This document shows positions 15,903 through 23,789 of a stretch of DNA of 41,855 nucleotides, piece after piece (position 1 is the first letter of the stretch; the number at the start of each line of letters is the position of its first letter). The notes beneath the pieces are model-generated. The model was not told where the DNA came from. It worked only from the letters and a program-made list of their open reading frames with translations, and did no database searches. The translations under genes were made by a program, and so were the position numbers. Origin of the DNA: an uncultured Oscillospiraceae bacterium (GTDB lineage Bacteria; Bacillota; Clostridia; Oscillospirales; Oscillospiraceae); contig CAJUCA010000025.1 in NCBI GenBank assembly GCA_910585265.1, positions 3,392-45,246 of the forward strand, read 5' to 3'.

Positions 15903-17437
15903 GGCGGCTGCGGCCTGTTCTGGCCCTGTGCCTGGTGGTTCTGCTGGCCCTGTCCGGCTGCGGGGAGCCGGAGCCTGCCCCCACCCCCTCGCCGGAGCCT
16001 TCCCCCACCCAGACGCCCCAGCCCCCCGCCCGGTTCAGCCTGGGCTATGACCCCGCCGCCTCCCTCCACCCCATCACCGGGGAGAGCCAGGTGAACCAGG
16101 AGCTGACGGGGCTGGTGTACCAGGGGCTGTATGAGCTGGACAACACCTTCACGCCCCAGCCCGTGCTGGCCCAGTCCGCCACGGTGAGCGGGGACGGGCT
16201 GGTGTGGACCTTCACCCTGAAGCCGGGGGCGGCGTTTTCCGACGGCACGCCCCTCACCGCCCAGCACGGGGCGGATTCCCTCAACGCCGCCCGGGCCGCG
16301 CCCCTGTACGCCCAGCGGCTGGCCTCCGTCACCGGGGCGGCGGCGGGGGAGGACGGCACCCTGACCGTCACCCTGTCTGCCCCCAACGGGAACCTGCCCG
16401 CCCTGCTGGATATCCCCATCGTGCTGGAGCGGGAGGACGGCTCCGCCCCCCTGGGCACCGGGTACTACCGCTACGAGGCGGCGGGGGATTCCCTGCTCCT
16501 CCGGGCCAACCCCCACAACGCCTCCGCCTCCGTCCTGCCCTACGACGCCATCCCCCTGGCCCCGGCCTCCGACCCGGCGGGCCGGATCGCCGCTTTCGAC
16601 AGCGGCGGGGTGTCCGCCGTCACCACCGACTTCACCTCCCCCTACGCCCTGGGCTATTCCAGCAGCTACGAGACGGCGGATTTCCCCACCACCACCCTGC
16701 TGTACGTGGGCTTCCGGGCGGCGGGCGGTATGTGCCGTTCGCCCCTGGTGCGGCGGGCCTTCTCCCTGGCCCTGGACCGGGAGGCGGCGGTGCGCTCCGA
16801 CCTCTCGGGCCACGGGGACCCGGCGGCCCTGCCCGTCTCCCCCCTGTCCGGGGAGTACAGCCAGTCCGCCGCGGACGCCCTGTCCTTTGACCTGGAACAG
16901 GCCGCCGCCCTGCTGGAGCAGGCGGGCTATGAGAAGGGGGAGGACGGTCTGCTGTACCAGGGCAAGGCCCCGGCGGAGGTCACCCTGCTGGTGAACAGCG
17001 ACAACGACGTGCGGCAGGCCATCGCCGGCCGTCTGGCCCAGGCCCTGGAGGAGCTGGGGGTGACGGTGACGGTGAACCGCCTGCCCTGGAGCGGCTACAT
17101 CGCCGCCCTTGCCGGGGGACAGTTCGACCTGTACTTAGGCGAGGTGCGGCTCACCGGGGATTTCGATCCCTCCGCCCTGCTGTCCGGCGGGCTGAACTAC
17201 GGCGGCTTCTCCGGCGGGGAGCTGTCCGCCCTGCTGTCGGACTGGCGGGCCGCCCAGGGGGAAGCCCGGACCCGGGCCGGGGAGGCCCTCTGGACGCGGT
17301 TCGCCCAGGACGCGCCCTTCGCCCCGGTGTGCTTCAAGCGGGGGTCCCTGCTGCTGCGGTGGGGGATGGCCTCCAACCTGAACCCCACCCGGGCCAACCC
17401 GTACTACAAAATGGACCAATGGATTACGGCGGGCTGA
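15899..17437 (+). CDS. peptide/solute-binding lipoprotein of an ABC transporter (family 5)
   Basis: The 512-residue lipoprotein has the signal LVVLLALSGC with the modified Cys at about residue 21, then a Pro/Thr/Glu-rich linker (EPEPAPTPSPEPSPTQTPQP). The rest is an SBP_bac_5 (DppA/OppA-like) domain: LTGLVYQGLYELDNTFTPQP, LVWTFTLKPGAAFSDGTPLT, FSLALDREAAV, LLEQAGYEKGEDGLL. It would capture peptides or other solutes outside the membrane, but no permease or ATPase gene is near. Its translation is coupled to pgeF (ATGA overlap), which is an unusual partner. Confidence 0.88.
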   Translation: MRRLRPVLALCLVVLLALSGCGEPEPAPTPSPEPSPTQTPQPPARFSLGYDPAASLHPITGESQVNQELTGLVYQGLYELDNTFTPQPVLAQSATVSGDGLVWTFTLKPGAAFSDGTPLTAQHGADSLNAARAAPLYAQRLASVTGAAAGEDGTLTVTLSAPNGNLPALLDIPIVLEREDGSAPLGTGYYRYEAAGDSLLLRANPHNASASVLPYDAIPLAPASDPAGRIAAFDSGGVSAVTTDFTSPYALGYSSSYETADFPTTTLLYVGFRAAGGMCRSPLVRRAFSLALDREAAVRSDLSGHGDPAALPVSPLSGEYSQSAADALSFDLEQAAALLEQAGYEKGEDGLLYQGKAPAEVTLLVNSDNDVRQAIAGRLAQALEELGVTVTVNRLPWSGYIAALAGGQFDLYLGEVRLTGDFDPSALLSGGLNYGGFSGGELSALLSDWRAAQGEARTRAGEALWTRFAQDAPFAPVCFKRGSLLLRWGMASNLNPTRANPYYKMDQWITAG

Positions 17438-17492
17438 CCCGCCGCACAGATATGCTTCCCCGGCGCGAAGCCGGGAAAAGGAGAGAATCGGA

Positions 17493-20400
17493 ATGAGTGA
17501 GACAGTCAACCAAGTCACGCGCTGCTTTGTCCACAAGCGTCCCGGCTTCGACGTGGAGGCCCAGGCCCTGTGCCGGGATCTCCGGGAGCAGCTGGGGGCG
17601 GCCGGACTGGAGCGGCTGACCATTGTCAACCGCTACGACATGGAGGGCGTCCCCCCGGAAGTCTACCGGCAGGCCCGGGGCACGGTGTTCTCCGAGCCCC
17701 AGGTGGACGCGGTGTACGACGGGGACTTCCCCCGGCCGGAGGGGCCCCACACCCTGCTGGCGGTGGAGGCCCTGCCGGGGCAGTTCGACCAGCGGGCGGA
17801 CTCCGCCGCCCAGTGCGTCCAGCTGATGACCGGGGGGGAGCGGCCCCTGGTGGCCTACGCCAAGGTGTACGTGCTGGAGGGAGAGCTGGCCCCGGAGGAG
17901 CTGGAGAAAATCAAGGGCTACCTCATCAACCCGGTGGAGTGCCGGGAGGCGTCCCTGGACAAGCCGGACACCCTGGAGCGGGCCTACGCCGTGCCCCCCA
18001 TGGTGGAGACGCTGAACGGCTTCACGGAGCTTGACCGGGAGGAGCTGTCCGCCCTGCTGGACCGGCTGGGCCTTGCCATGGACCTGGACGATCTGAGCTT
18101 CCTGCAAAACTACTTCCGGGACTGGGAGCGGCGGGACCCCACCATCACTGAGGTGCGGGTGGTGGACACCTACTGGTCCGACCACTGCCGCCACACCACC
18201 TTCTCCACCCACCTGAAAAACGTGGAGATCGGCGATCCCGCCGTCCAGGCGGCCTATGAGCGGTATCTCGCCGCCCGGGTGGAGGTCTACGGCGAGGAGA
18301 AGGCCAAAAAGCGTCCCCAGACCCTGATGGACATCGCCACCATCGGCACCAAGGTGCTGAAAAAGCGGGGCCTCCTGCCCGAGCTGGACGAGAGCGAGGA
18401 GATCAACGCCTGCTCCATCCATGTCGCCGCCGATGTGGACGGGGAGGAGCAGGACTGGCTGCTGATGTTCAAGAACGAGACCCACAACCACCCCACCGAG
18501 ATCGAGCCCTTCGGCGGCGCGGCCACCTGCATCGGCGGCTGCATCCGGGACCCCCTGTCCGGCCGGGCCTACGTCCACCAGGCCATGCGGGTGACGGGGG
18601 GCGGCGACCCCACGGTGCCCCTGTCCGAGACGCTGGAGGGCAAGCTGCCCCAGCGGAAGATCGCCCAGACCGCCGCGGCGGGGTACTCCTCCTACGGCAA
18701 CCAGATCGGCCTTGCCACCGGCCACGTGGCGGAGCTGTACCACCCCGGCTACATCGCCAAGCGGCTGGAGTGCGGCGCGGTGGTGGCCGCCGCCCCCGCC
18801 AGCCATGTCCGCCGGGAACGGCCCGCGCCGGGAGACGTGGTGATCCTGCTGGGGGGCCGCACCGGGCGGGACGGCATCGGCGGGGCCACCGGGTCCTCCA
18901 AGAGCCACAACAAAAAGTCGCTGGCCACCATGGCCAGCGAGGTGCAGAAGGGCAACGCCCCCGAGGAGCGCAAGCTCCAGCGTCTGTTCCGGGATGAGAA
19001 CGTCACCCGGATGATCAAGCGGTGCAATGACTTCGGGGCGGGGGGCGTGTCCGTGGCCATCGGCGAGCTGGCGGACGGGCTGTCCATCGACCTGGACGCG
19101 GTGCGGAAAAAGTACGAGGGGCTGGACGGCACCGAGCTGGCCATCTCCGAGAGCCAGGAGCGCATGGCGGTGGTCATCGCCGCCGAGGACGAGGAGCAGT
19201 TCATCGCCATGGCCCAGGCGGAGAACCTGGAGGCCTACCGGGTGGCGGTGGTGACGGAAAGCCCCCGGATGGTGATGACCTGGCGGGGCCAGACCATCGC
19301 GGATCTGAGCCGGGAGTTTTTGAACACCAACGGCGCGGTGAAGCGGGCGAAGGTGTCCGTGCCCGCGGCGCGGCAGGCGGAGACGGAGCCTGCTCATGAT
19401 TTGAGCCTGCGGGAGATGGCGGGCAGTTTGAAGTGCGCCAGCCGCCGGGGGCTGGTGGAGCGGTTCGACGGCTCCATCGGCGCGGGGTCCGTGCTCATGC
19501 CCTTCGGCGGCAAGACCCAGGCCACCCCCGCCCAGGCCATGGCGGCCCTCCTGCCCACCATGCCGGGGGAGGAGACGGATCAGGCCAGCGTCATGGCCTG
19601 GGGCTGCGACCCGGACGCGCTGTCCGCCGACCCCTACAACGGGGCCTATGACGCGGTGACCGTTTCCATCGCCAAGCTGGTGGCGGCGGGGGCGGACCCC
19701 ACGGCGGTGTACCTCACCATGCAGGAGTTCTTTGAAAAGCTGCGGGACGAGCCCGTCCGCTGGGGCAAGCCCTTCGCCGCCCTCTTAGGCGCGCTGGACG
19801 CCCAGCTGGACTACGGGGCCGCCGCTATCGGCGGGAAGGACTCCATGTCCGGCTCCTTCCTGGATCGGGACGTGCCGCCCACCCTCATCTCCTTCGCCAT
19901 CGCCCCCGTGAAGGCCGGGGAGGTGCTCTCCCCCGAGTTCAAGGAGGCGGGGCACCCGGTATATCTGTTTGGCGGCGAAACCACAGGGGAGATCAATTTC
20001 TCCTGGGGGCAGTTCCATAAGCTGGCCCAAAGCGGAAAGGTAAAAGCCGCCTGGGCGGTGGAAAACAGCATCGCCGAGGGCGTGATGAAGATGTCCTTCG
20101 GCAACCGGATCGGCTTTGCCGCTGAGAAAGAGGGAAATGCCGCCTTCTGGATGGGACGGCCCTGGCCCTGCCCCATCCTGGCGGAATTGACGGAGGACGT
20201 CAAGGTTTATTGCAAGGCGGCGCGGATTGGCGTCACCACCGCCGAGCCGGTTATCACCATGGGGGAGGACTCCGCCCCCATTGACGAGCTGCTGAAGCTC
20301 AACGAGGGCGTGCTGGAGGAAGTCTACCCCACCCGGGCGGGCACCTCCGATCCTGTGGAGGCCGTCACCTGGGATCGCCGCTCCCCGGCGGTGTTCGACG

Positions 20401-21209
20401 GCGAGATCGCAAGGCCCCGGGTGGTTATCCCCGTGTTCCCCGGCACCAACTGCGAGTACGACTCCGTCCGGGCCTGCCTCCGGGCGGGCATGGACGCGGA
20501 GACGGTGGTGATCCGCAACCTGACCCCCCAGGCCCTGGCGGACTCCGCCCTGGAGCTGGAACGGGCCATCCAGAACGCCCAGATCCTGTTCCTCCCCGGC
20601 GGCTTCTCCGGCGGCGACGAGCCGGAGGGCTCCGCCAAGCTCATCGTCTCCTTCTTCCGCAACCCCCGGCTGACGGACGCGGTCCACGGCCTGCTGAAGC
20701 ACCGGGACGGCCTGATGCTGGGCATCTGCAACGGCTTCCAGGCCCTGCTCAAGCTGGGGCTGCTGCCCCACGGCGAGATCACCCCGGTGGACGGGAACAG
20801 CCCCACCCTCACCTATAACCTCATCGGGCGGCACCAGAGCCGGTACGTCACCACCCGGGTGGCCTCCGTAAAGTCCCCCTGGATGCTGCTCAGCCACGCG
20901 GGGGATCTCCACGCCATCCCGGTGTCCCACGGCGAGGGCCGCTTCGCGGCCCCCCAGGGCGTGGTGGATCAGCTCACCGCCAACGGGCAGATCGCCACCC
21001 AGTACGTGGGTCTGGACGGCGTGCCCTCCATGGACATCTCCGCCAACCCCAACGGCTCGGTGTGCGCCATCGAGGGGATCTTCTCCCCGGACGGCCGGGT
21101 GTTCGGCAAGATGGGCCACAGCGAGCGGCGGGGGGAGTTTGTGGCGAAGAACATCCCCGGCGACAAGCTCCAGCCCATCTTTGAGTCGGGCGCGCTGTAC
21201 TTCCGGTAA
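17493..21209 (+). CDS. purL: phosphoribosylformylglycinamidine synthase, single chain
   Basis: The 1238-residue enzyme converts FGAR, glutamine and ATP to FGAM in purine synthesis. It is the long form that fuses PurS-like, PurL and PurQ parts. Seen: N-terminal VYKARHKR-like start (VTRCFVHKRPGFDVEAQALC), linker DPTITEVRVVDTYWSDHCRHTTF, ATP site FKNETHNHPTEIEPFGGAAT, the second half starting near residue 650, and a C-terminal glutaminase domain (RPRVVIPVFPGTNCEYDSVR, FLPGGFSGGDEPEG, nucleophile Cys in MLGICNGFQALL near residue 1080, HGEGRF). Other pur genes are absent here. ATG 17493 follows AAAAGGAGAG. A GC hairpin (17456-17477) lies just before it. Confidence 0.97.
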   Translation: MSETVNQVTRCFVHKRPGFDVEAQALCRDLREQLGAAGLERLTIVNRYDMEGVPPEVYRQARGTVFSEPQVDAVYDGDFPRPEGPHTLLAVEALPGQFDQRADSAAQCVQLMTGGERPLVAYAKVYVLEGELAPEELEKIKGYLINPVECREASLDKPDTLERAYAVPPMVETLNGFTELDREELSALLDRLGLAMDLDDLSFLQNYFRDWERRDPTITEVRVVDTYWSDHCRHTTFSTHLKNVEIGDPAVQAAYERYLAARVEVYGEEKAKKRPQTLMDIATIGTKVLKKRGLLPELDESEEINACSIHVAADVDGEEQDWLLMFKNETHNHPTEIEPFGGAATCIGGCIRDPLSGRAYVHQAMRVTGGGDPTVPLSETLEGKLPQRKIAQTAAAGYSSYGNQIGLATGHVAELYHPGYIAKRLECGAVVAAAPASHVRRERPAPGDVVILLGGRTGRDGIGGATGSSKSHNKKSLATMASEVQKGNAPEERKLQRLFRDENVTRMIKRCNDFGAGGVSVAIGELADGLSIDLDAVRKKYEGLDGTELAISESQERMAVVIAAEDEEQFIAMAQAENLEAYRVAVVTESPRMVMTWRGQTIADLSREFLNTNGAVKRAKVSVPAARQAETEPAHDLSLREMAGSLKCASRRGLVERFDGSIGAGSVLMPFGGKTQATPAQAMAALLPTMPGEETDQASVMAWGCDPDALSADPYNGAYDAVTVSIAKLVAAGADPTAVYLTMQEFFEKLRDEPVRWGKPFAALLGALDAQLDYGAAAIGGKDSMSGSFLDRDVPPTLISFAIAPVKAGEVLSPEFKEAGHPVYLFGGETTGEINFSWGQFHKLAQSGKVKAAWAVENSIAEGVMKMSFGNRIGFAAEKEGNAAFWMGRPWPCPILAELTEDVKVYCKAARIGVTTAEPVITMGEDSAPIDELLKLNEGVLEEVYPTRAGTSDPVEAVTWDRRSPAVFDGEIARPRVVIPVFPGTNCEYDSVRACLRAGMDAETVVIRNLTPQALADSALELERAIQNAQILFLPGGFSGGDEPEGSAKLIVSFFRNPRLTDAVHGLLKHRDGLMLGICNGFQALLKLGLLPHGEITPVDGNSPTLTYNLIGRHQSRYVTTRVASVKSPWMLLSHAGDLHAIPVSHGEGRFAAPQGVVDQLTANGQIATQYVGLDGVPSMDISANPNGSVCAIEGIFSPDGRVFGKMGHSERRGEFVAKNIPGDKLQPIFESGALYFR

Positions 21210-21234
21210 CGCTTCCAGCAATCAAACCACTCCA

Positions 21235-21262
21235 GGGCGGGACGCACGGCGCGCCCCGCCCT
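21235..21262 (+). terminator. GC hairpin after purL
   Basis: GGGCGGGACGC / GCGCCCCGCCC-type stem-loop follows the purL stop by about 25 bp. There is no T run, so termination would be weak. Confidence 0.4.
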
Positions 21263-21270
21263 GACGCTTC

Positions 21271-21424
21271 AGAACCTGTATTCACAACCTCAAACGCCGT
21301 GTGGACGGGTCTTTTTCCGCCATACCGCGTTGCGTTTTTCAAGATTTTTCAACGCGGCCAGCGGCAATTCTGACCGTTAAGCTGGGTGCTGAGGCTATTG
21401 GTACAGCTTCTGAATACAGGTTCT
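21271..21424 (+). repeat. palindromic element, copy 2 (plus orientation, variant centre)
   Basis: The ends AGAACCTGTATTCA and TGAATACAGGTTCT are perfect 14-bp inverted repeats. The left half (ACGCCGTGTGGACGGGTC, then TTTTTCCGCCATACCGCGTT) matches copy 1 closely, but the conserved centre is lost and replaced by CGCGTTG...CAACGCG. It lies between purL and the SDR gene, ending about 20 bp before the SDR start codon, so its right end is part of that gene's leader. Confidence 0.88.
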
Positions 21425-21443
21425 TACACAGGGGGAATTTTCT

Positions 21444-22175
21444 ATGAAATACGCGCTGATCACCGGAGGCTCCCGGGGCATCGGGGCCGCCGCCGCCCGC
21501 CTGTTCGCCCGCCGGGGCTGGGGGGTGGCGATCGGGTGCTGCCGCAGCGGGGAAAAGGCCCAGGCCCTGGCGGAGGAGCTGTCCGGCCTGGGCGTGCCCG
21601 CCCTGGCGGTCCAAGCGGACGTGGCGGAGGAGGGGCAGGTGGTCCGTATGGTTGACAATGTGTTAGAAAAATTTTGTCAACTTGACATTTTGCTTTGCGC
21701 CGCCGGGGTGTCCCACCTGGGCCTGATCAGTCAAATTGACGGGGACCAGTGGCGGCGGCTGTTCGCCGTCAACGTGGACGGGGTGCACCACTGCTGCCGG
21801 GCGGTGCTCCCCCATATGCTGGGGCGGAAGTCCGGCTCCATCGTCACCGTATCCTCCATGTGGGGGCAGGTGGGGGCCTCCTGCGAGGCGGCCTATTCCG
21901 CCACAAAAGGGGCGGTGATCGCCTACACCAAGGCCCTGGCCAAGGAGCTTGGCCCTTCCAATATCCGGGTAAACTGCGTGTCGCCGGGGGTGATCGACAC
22001 GGAGATGATTGCCCACCTGTCCCCCGCCGACCGGGCGGCCCTGGCGGAGGAGACCCCCCTGGGCCGGATCGGGACGGCGGAGGAGGCCGCCGCCGCGGCG
22101 TCCTTTTTGGCCTCTGACGAGGCGTCCTTCCTCACCGGGCAGGTGGTGTGCCCCAACGGGGGATTCGTGATTTAG
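21444..22175 (+). CDS. short-chain dehydrogenase/reductase (FabG-like)
   Basis: The 243-residue NAD(P)-dependent oxidoreductase has the cofactor motif TGGSRGIG (residues 7-14), ADV, the active-site Ser in TVSSMWGQ, and Tyr/Lys in AAYSATKGAVIAYTKALA, followed by IRVNCVSPGVIDTEM and a typical end GQVVCPNGGFVI. The family NNAG motif reads CAAG (DILLCAAGVS), an unusual change, while the following catalytic Asn region (AVNVDGV) is present. A short AT-rich stretch (21651-21690) with TTA, AAA and TTT codons is out of character with the rest and contains an inverted repeat. The substrate cannot be predicted; it is too distant in context from fatty acid genes to call fabG. Confidence 0.88.
   Translation: MKYALITGGSRGIGAAAARLFARRGWGVAIGCCRSGEKAQALAEELSGLGVPALAVQADVAEEGQVVRMVDNVLEKFCQLDILLCAAGVSHLGLISQIDGDQWRRLFAVNVDGVHHCCRAVLPHMLGRKSGSIVTVSSMWGQVGASCEAAYSATKGAVIAYTKALAKELGPSNIRVNCVSPGVIDTEMIAHLSPADRAALAEETPLGRIGTAEEAAAAASFLASDEASFLTGQVVCPNGGFVI
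21651..21681. repeat. GTTGACAA/TTGTCAAC inverted repeat within the SDR gene
   Basis: GTTGACAA (21651-21658) and TTGTCAAC (21674-21681) form a perfect inverted repeat with a 15-bp AT-rich spacer, identical in both half-sites to the pair at the livJ promoter (22242-22278). A further palindrome GTCAAATTGAC lies at 21730-21740. Confidence 0.7.
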
Positions 22176-22241
22176 GGCGGTTTCCCGTCACAATACCACA
22201 CAACCCCGGGGCGGGGAAACCCTCCTTTGTGCAAATTTGTG

Positions 22242-22278
22242 GTTGACAACACAGGGCGGCAAGTATATAATTGTCAAC
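22242..22278 (+). promoter_or_regulatory. livJ promoter flanked by inverted operator-like half-sites
   Basis: TTGACA (22243-22248), 17 bp, TATAAT (22266-22271) is a perfect consensus promoter. GTTGACAA (22242-22249) overlaps the -35 and TTGTCAAC (22271-22278) overlaps the end of the -10 as a perfect inverted repeat, so a bound repressor would cover the promoter. The leader to the start codon at 22399 is about 120 nt and contains two hairpins. Confidence 0.88.
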
Positions 22279-22284
22279 AATCTG

Positions 22285-22304
22285 GGGGGCGCAATCGTGC
22301 CCCC
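22285..22304 (+). promoter_or_regulatory. leader hairpin 1 of livJ
   Basis: GGGGGC (22285-22290) pairs with GCCCCC (22299-22304), directly after the transcription start. There is no T run beyond TTC. It may be part of a leader switch with the next hairpin. Confidence 0.35.
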
Positions 22305-22314
22305 TTCGATGTTT

Positions 22315-22358
22315 GAACCTGCGTTCACCGGCGGAGGCCCGCCGGTGAATACAAGTTC
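22315..22358 (+). repeat. mini palindromic element in the livJ leader
   Basis: Arms GAACCTGCGTTCACCGGCGG (22315-22334) and its near-perfect inverse (22339-22358), with a 4-base loop. The outer parts GAACCTG-GTTCAC and GTGAATACAAGTTC are the terminal motif of the palindromic elements, here joined by a short GC stem. It forms a 20-bp hairpin about 40 nt before the livJ start codon. Confidence 0.7.
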
Positions 22359-22398
22359 CCTTTGGATCGTCAAGCATGACATAGAGGAGGAACTGAGA

Positions 22399-23583
22399 AT
22401 GAAAAAGAAGAAACTGGCGGCCCTGCTGCTGGCGGGGGCCATGGGCCTGGGCCTGCTGGCGGGCTGCTCCAACGGCGGCAAGCCGGAGAACGGCGGCGGC
22501 GATGCCGTCACCATCAAGGTGGGCGGCATCGGCCCCACCACCGGGGACGCCGCCCAGTACGGCACCGCCACCGAGTGGGGCGCGGAGATCGCCGTGGAGG
22601 AGATCAACGCCCTCAACGGCCCTGTGAAGCTGGAGTTCAAGTACGAGGATGACACCGGGGCCGCCGACACCGCCGTGGCCGCCTACAACAACCTGAAGGA
22701 CTGGGCCAAGGACGCGCCCCTGGTCATCTACGGCACCACCACCACCGGTCCCTGCGTGGCCGTGTCCGCCGAGACCTACGCCGACCGCATCTTCCAGCTC
22801 ACCCCCTCCGCCTCCTCCCCCGACGTGGTGGCGGGTAAGGACAACGTGTTCCAGATGTGCTTTACCGACCCCTATCTGGGCACCGCCGGGGCGGAGTACC
22901 TGAAGGACAAGGGCCTGGGCACCAAGTACGCCGTCATCTATAACAACGGCGACGCCTACTCCACCGGCATTGCCGAGGCCTTCATCGCCAAGACCAAGGA
23001 GCTGGGCATGGAGCTGGTGGCCACCCAGACCTATCCCGATGACAAGACCACCGACTACACCGTGCAGCTCAACGCCTGCAAGGACGCCGGAGCGGACGTG
23101 GTGTTCCTGCCCATCTACTACACCCCCGCCTCCCTCATCCTGGCCCAGGCCAAGCAGATGAGCTACGCCCCCCTGTTCATCGGCGGCGACGGCATGGACG
23201 GTATGCTGGACATGGACGGCTTCGACAAGTCCCTGGCCGAGGGCCTGCTGCTCATGACCCCGTTCAGCGCGGGTGCGGAGGACGATCGCACCAAGTCCTT
23301 TGTGGAGAAGTTCCAGAAGGCCCACAACATCCTCCCCAACCAGTTCGCCGCCGACGGCTACGACTGTATGTACGCCATCTACGAGGCCTGCCTGGAGATC
23401 GAGGGCCTGGCCGGCATGGACAGCGCGGCCCTGTGCGACGCCCTGTCCGCCAAGTTCGGCAGCGGCACCTTTAAGGTGGACGGACTCACCGGCAAGGACA
23501 TGACCTGGAAGAAGACCGGCGAGATCGACAAGGCCCCGCTGATCTTCAAGGTGGAGAACGGCGCGTACGTGGACGCCCAATAA
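22399..23583 (+). CDS. livJ: branched-chain amino-acid type ABC transporter, substrate-binding lipoprotein
   Basis: 394 residues. A lipoprotein signal (KKLAALLLAGAMGLGLLAGC, Cys about residue 25) precedes a type I periplasmic-binding fold: VGGIGPTTGDAAQYGTATEW, AVEEINALNGPVKLEFKYED, YGTTTTGPCVAV, TPSASSPDVV, YAVIYNNGDAYSTGIAEAF, and ADVVFLPIYYTPASLILAQA. It captures a branched-chain or other amino acid outside the membrane and delivers it to LivHM. The ATG at 22399 follows GGAGG (22385-22389); the frame is open further back to 22237, but that part lies upstream of or within the promoter. It is first in livJHMGF and separated from livH by a strong terminator, giving it likely higher expression. 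Confidence 0.93.
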   Translation: MKKKKLAALLLAGAMGLGLLAGCSNGGKPENGGGDAVTIKVGGIGPTTGDAAQYGTATEWGAEIAVEEINALNGPVKLEFKYEDDTGAADTAVAAYNNLKDWAKDAPLVIYGTTTTGPCVAVSAETYADRIFQLTPSASSPDVVAGKDNVFQMCFTDPYLGTAGAEYLKDKGLGTKYAVIYNNGDAYSTGIAEAFIAKTKELGMELVATQTYPDDKTTDYTVQLNACKDAGADVVFLPIYYTPASLILAQAKQMSYAPLFIGGDGMDGMLDMDGFDKSLAEGLLLMTPFSAGAEDDRTKSFVEKFQKAHNILPNQFAADGYDCMYAIYEACLEIEGLAGMDSAALCDALSAKFGSGTFKVDGLTGKDMTWKKTGEIDKAPLIFKVENGAYVDAQ

Positions 23584-23599
23584 GGAAACAGAACGCCAA

Positions 23600-23637
23600 G
23601 GGGGCTGTCGGATCGCTCCGGCAGCCCCCTCTTTTTT
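23600..23637 (+). terminator. terminator between livJ and livH
   Basis: GGGGGCTGTCGGA / TCCGGCAGCCCCC stem (23600-23629) followed by a T-rich run (23630-23637). A partial terminator here explains excess binding protein over the membrane parts of the transporter. Confidence 0.9.
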
Positions 23638-23638
23638 A

Positions 23639-23770
23639 AGCCATGGCAATAGAATTGCCATGGCTGTGTCGCAATTCTCCGGCTGCGGGCAAGCCTCGCA
23701 GAGTTCGCGCCCGCAGGCGCGAAAAAAGTTTAATCCGTTTTTGGGGCGGCTTTGCTGACCCCAAAAACGC
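23639..23770 (+). promoter_or_regulatory. structured leader before livH with competing hairpins
   Basis: After the terminator come a perfect hairpin GCCATGGCAAT-AGA-ATTGCCATGGC (23639-23663), two mutually exclusive pairings (CTGCGGGC with GCCCGCAG; TTCGCGCC with GGCGCGAA, sharing GCGCCCGCAG around 23705-23720), and TTTTTGGGG / CCCCAAAAA with a 12-base loop (about 23739-23768). The region is 150 bp of non-coding RNA that precedes the livH start at 23790. The role is unknown. Confidence 0.55.
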
Positions 23771-23789
23771 AGAGAGGTGAGGATCGGAA

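Noticed and set aside
17438..17492. Purine riboswitch or PurBox before purL
   Set aside because: The gap is only 55 bp and has just a GC hairpin and a ribosome binding site.
17424..19397. 657-codon minus-strand open frame opposite purL
   Set aside because: GC-driven antisense frame rich in Gly/His/Leu/Val; no domain and fully covered by purL.
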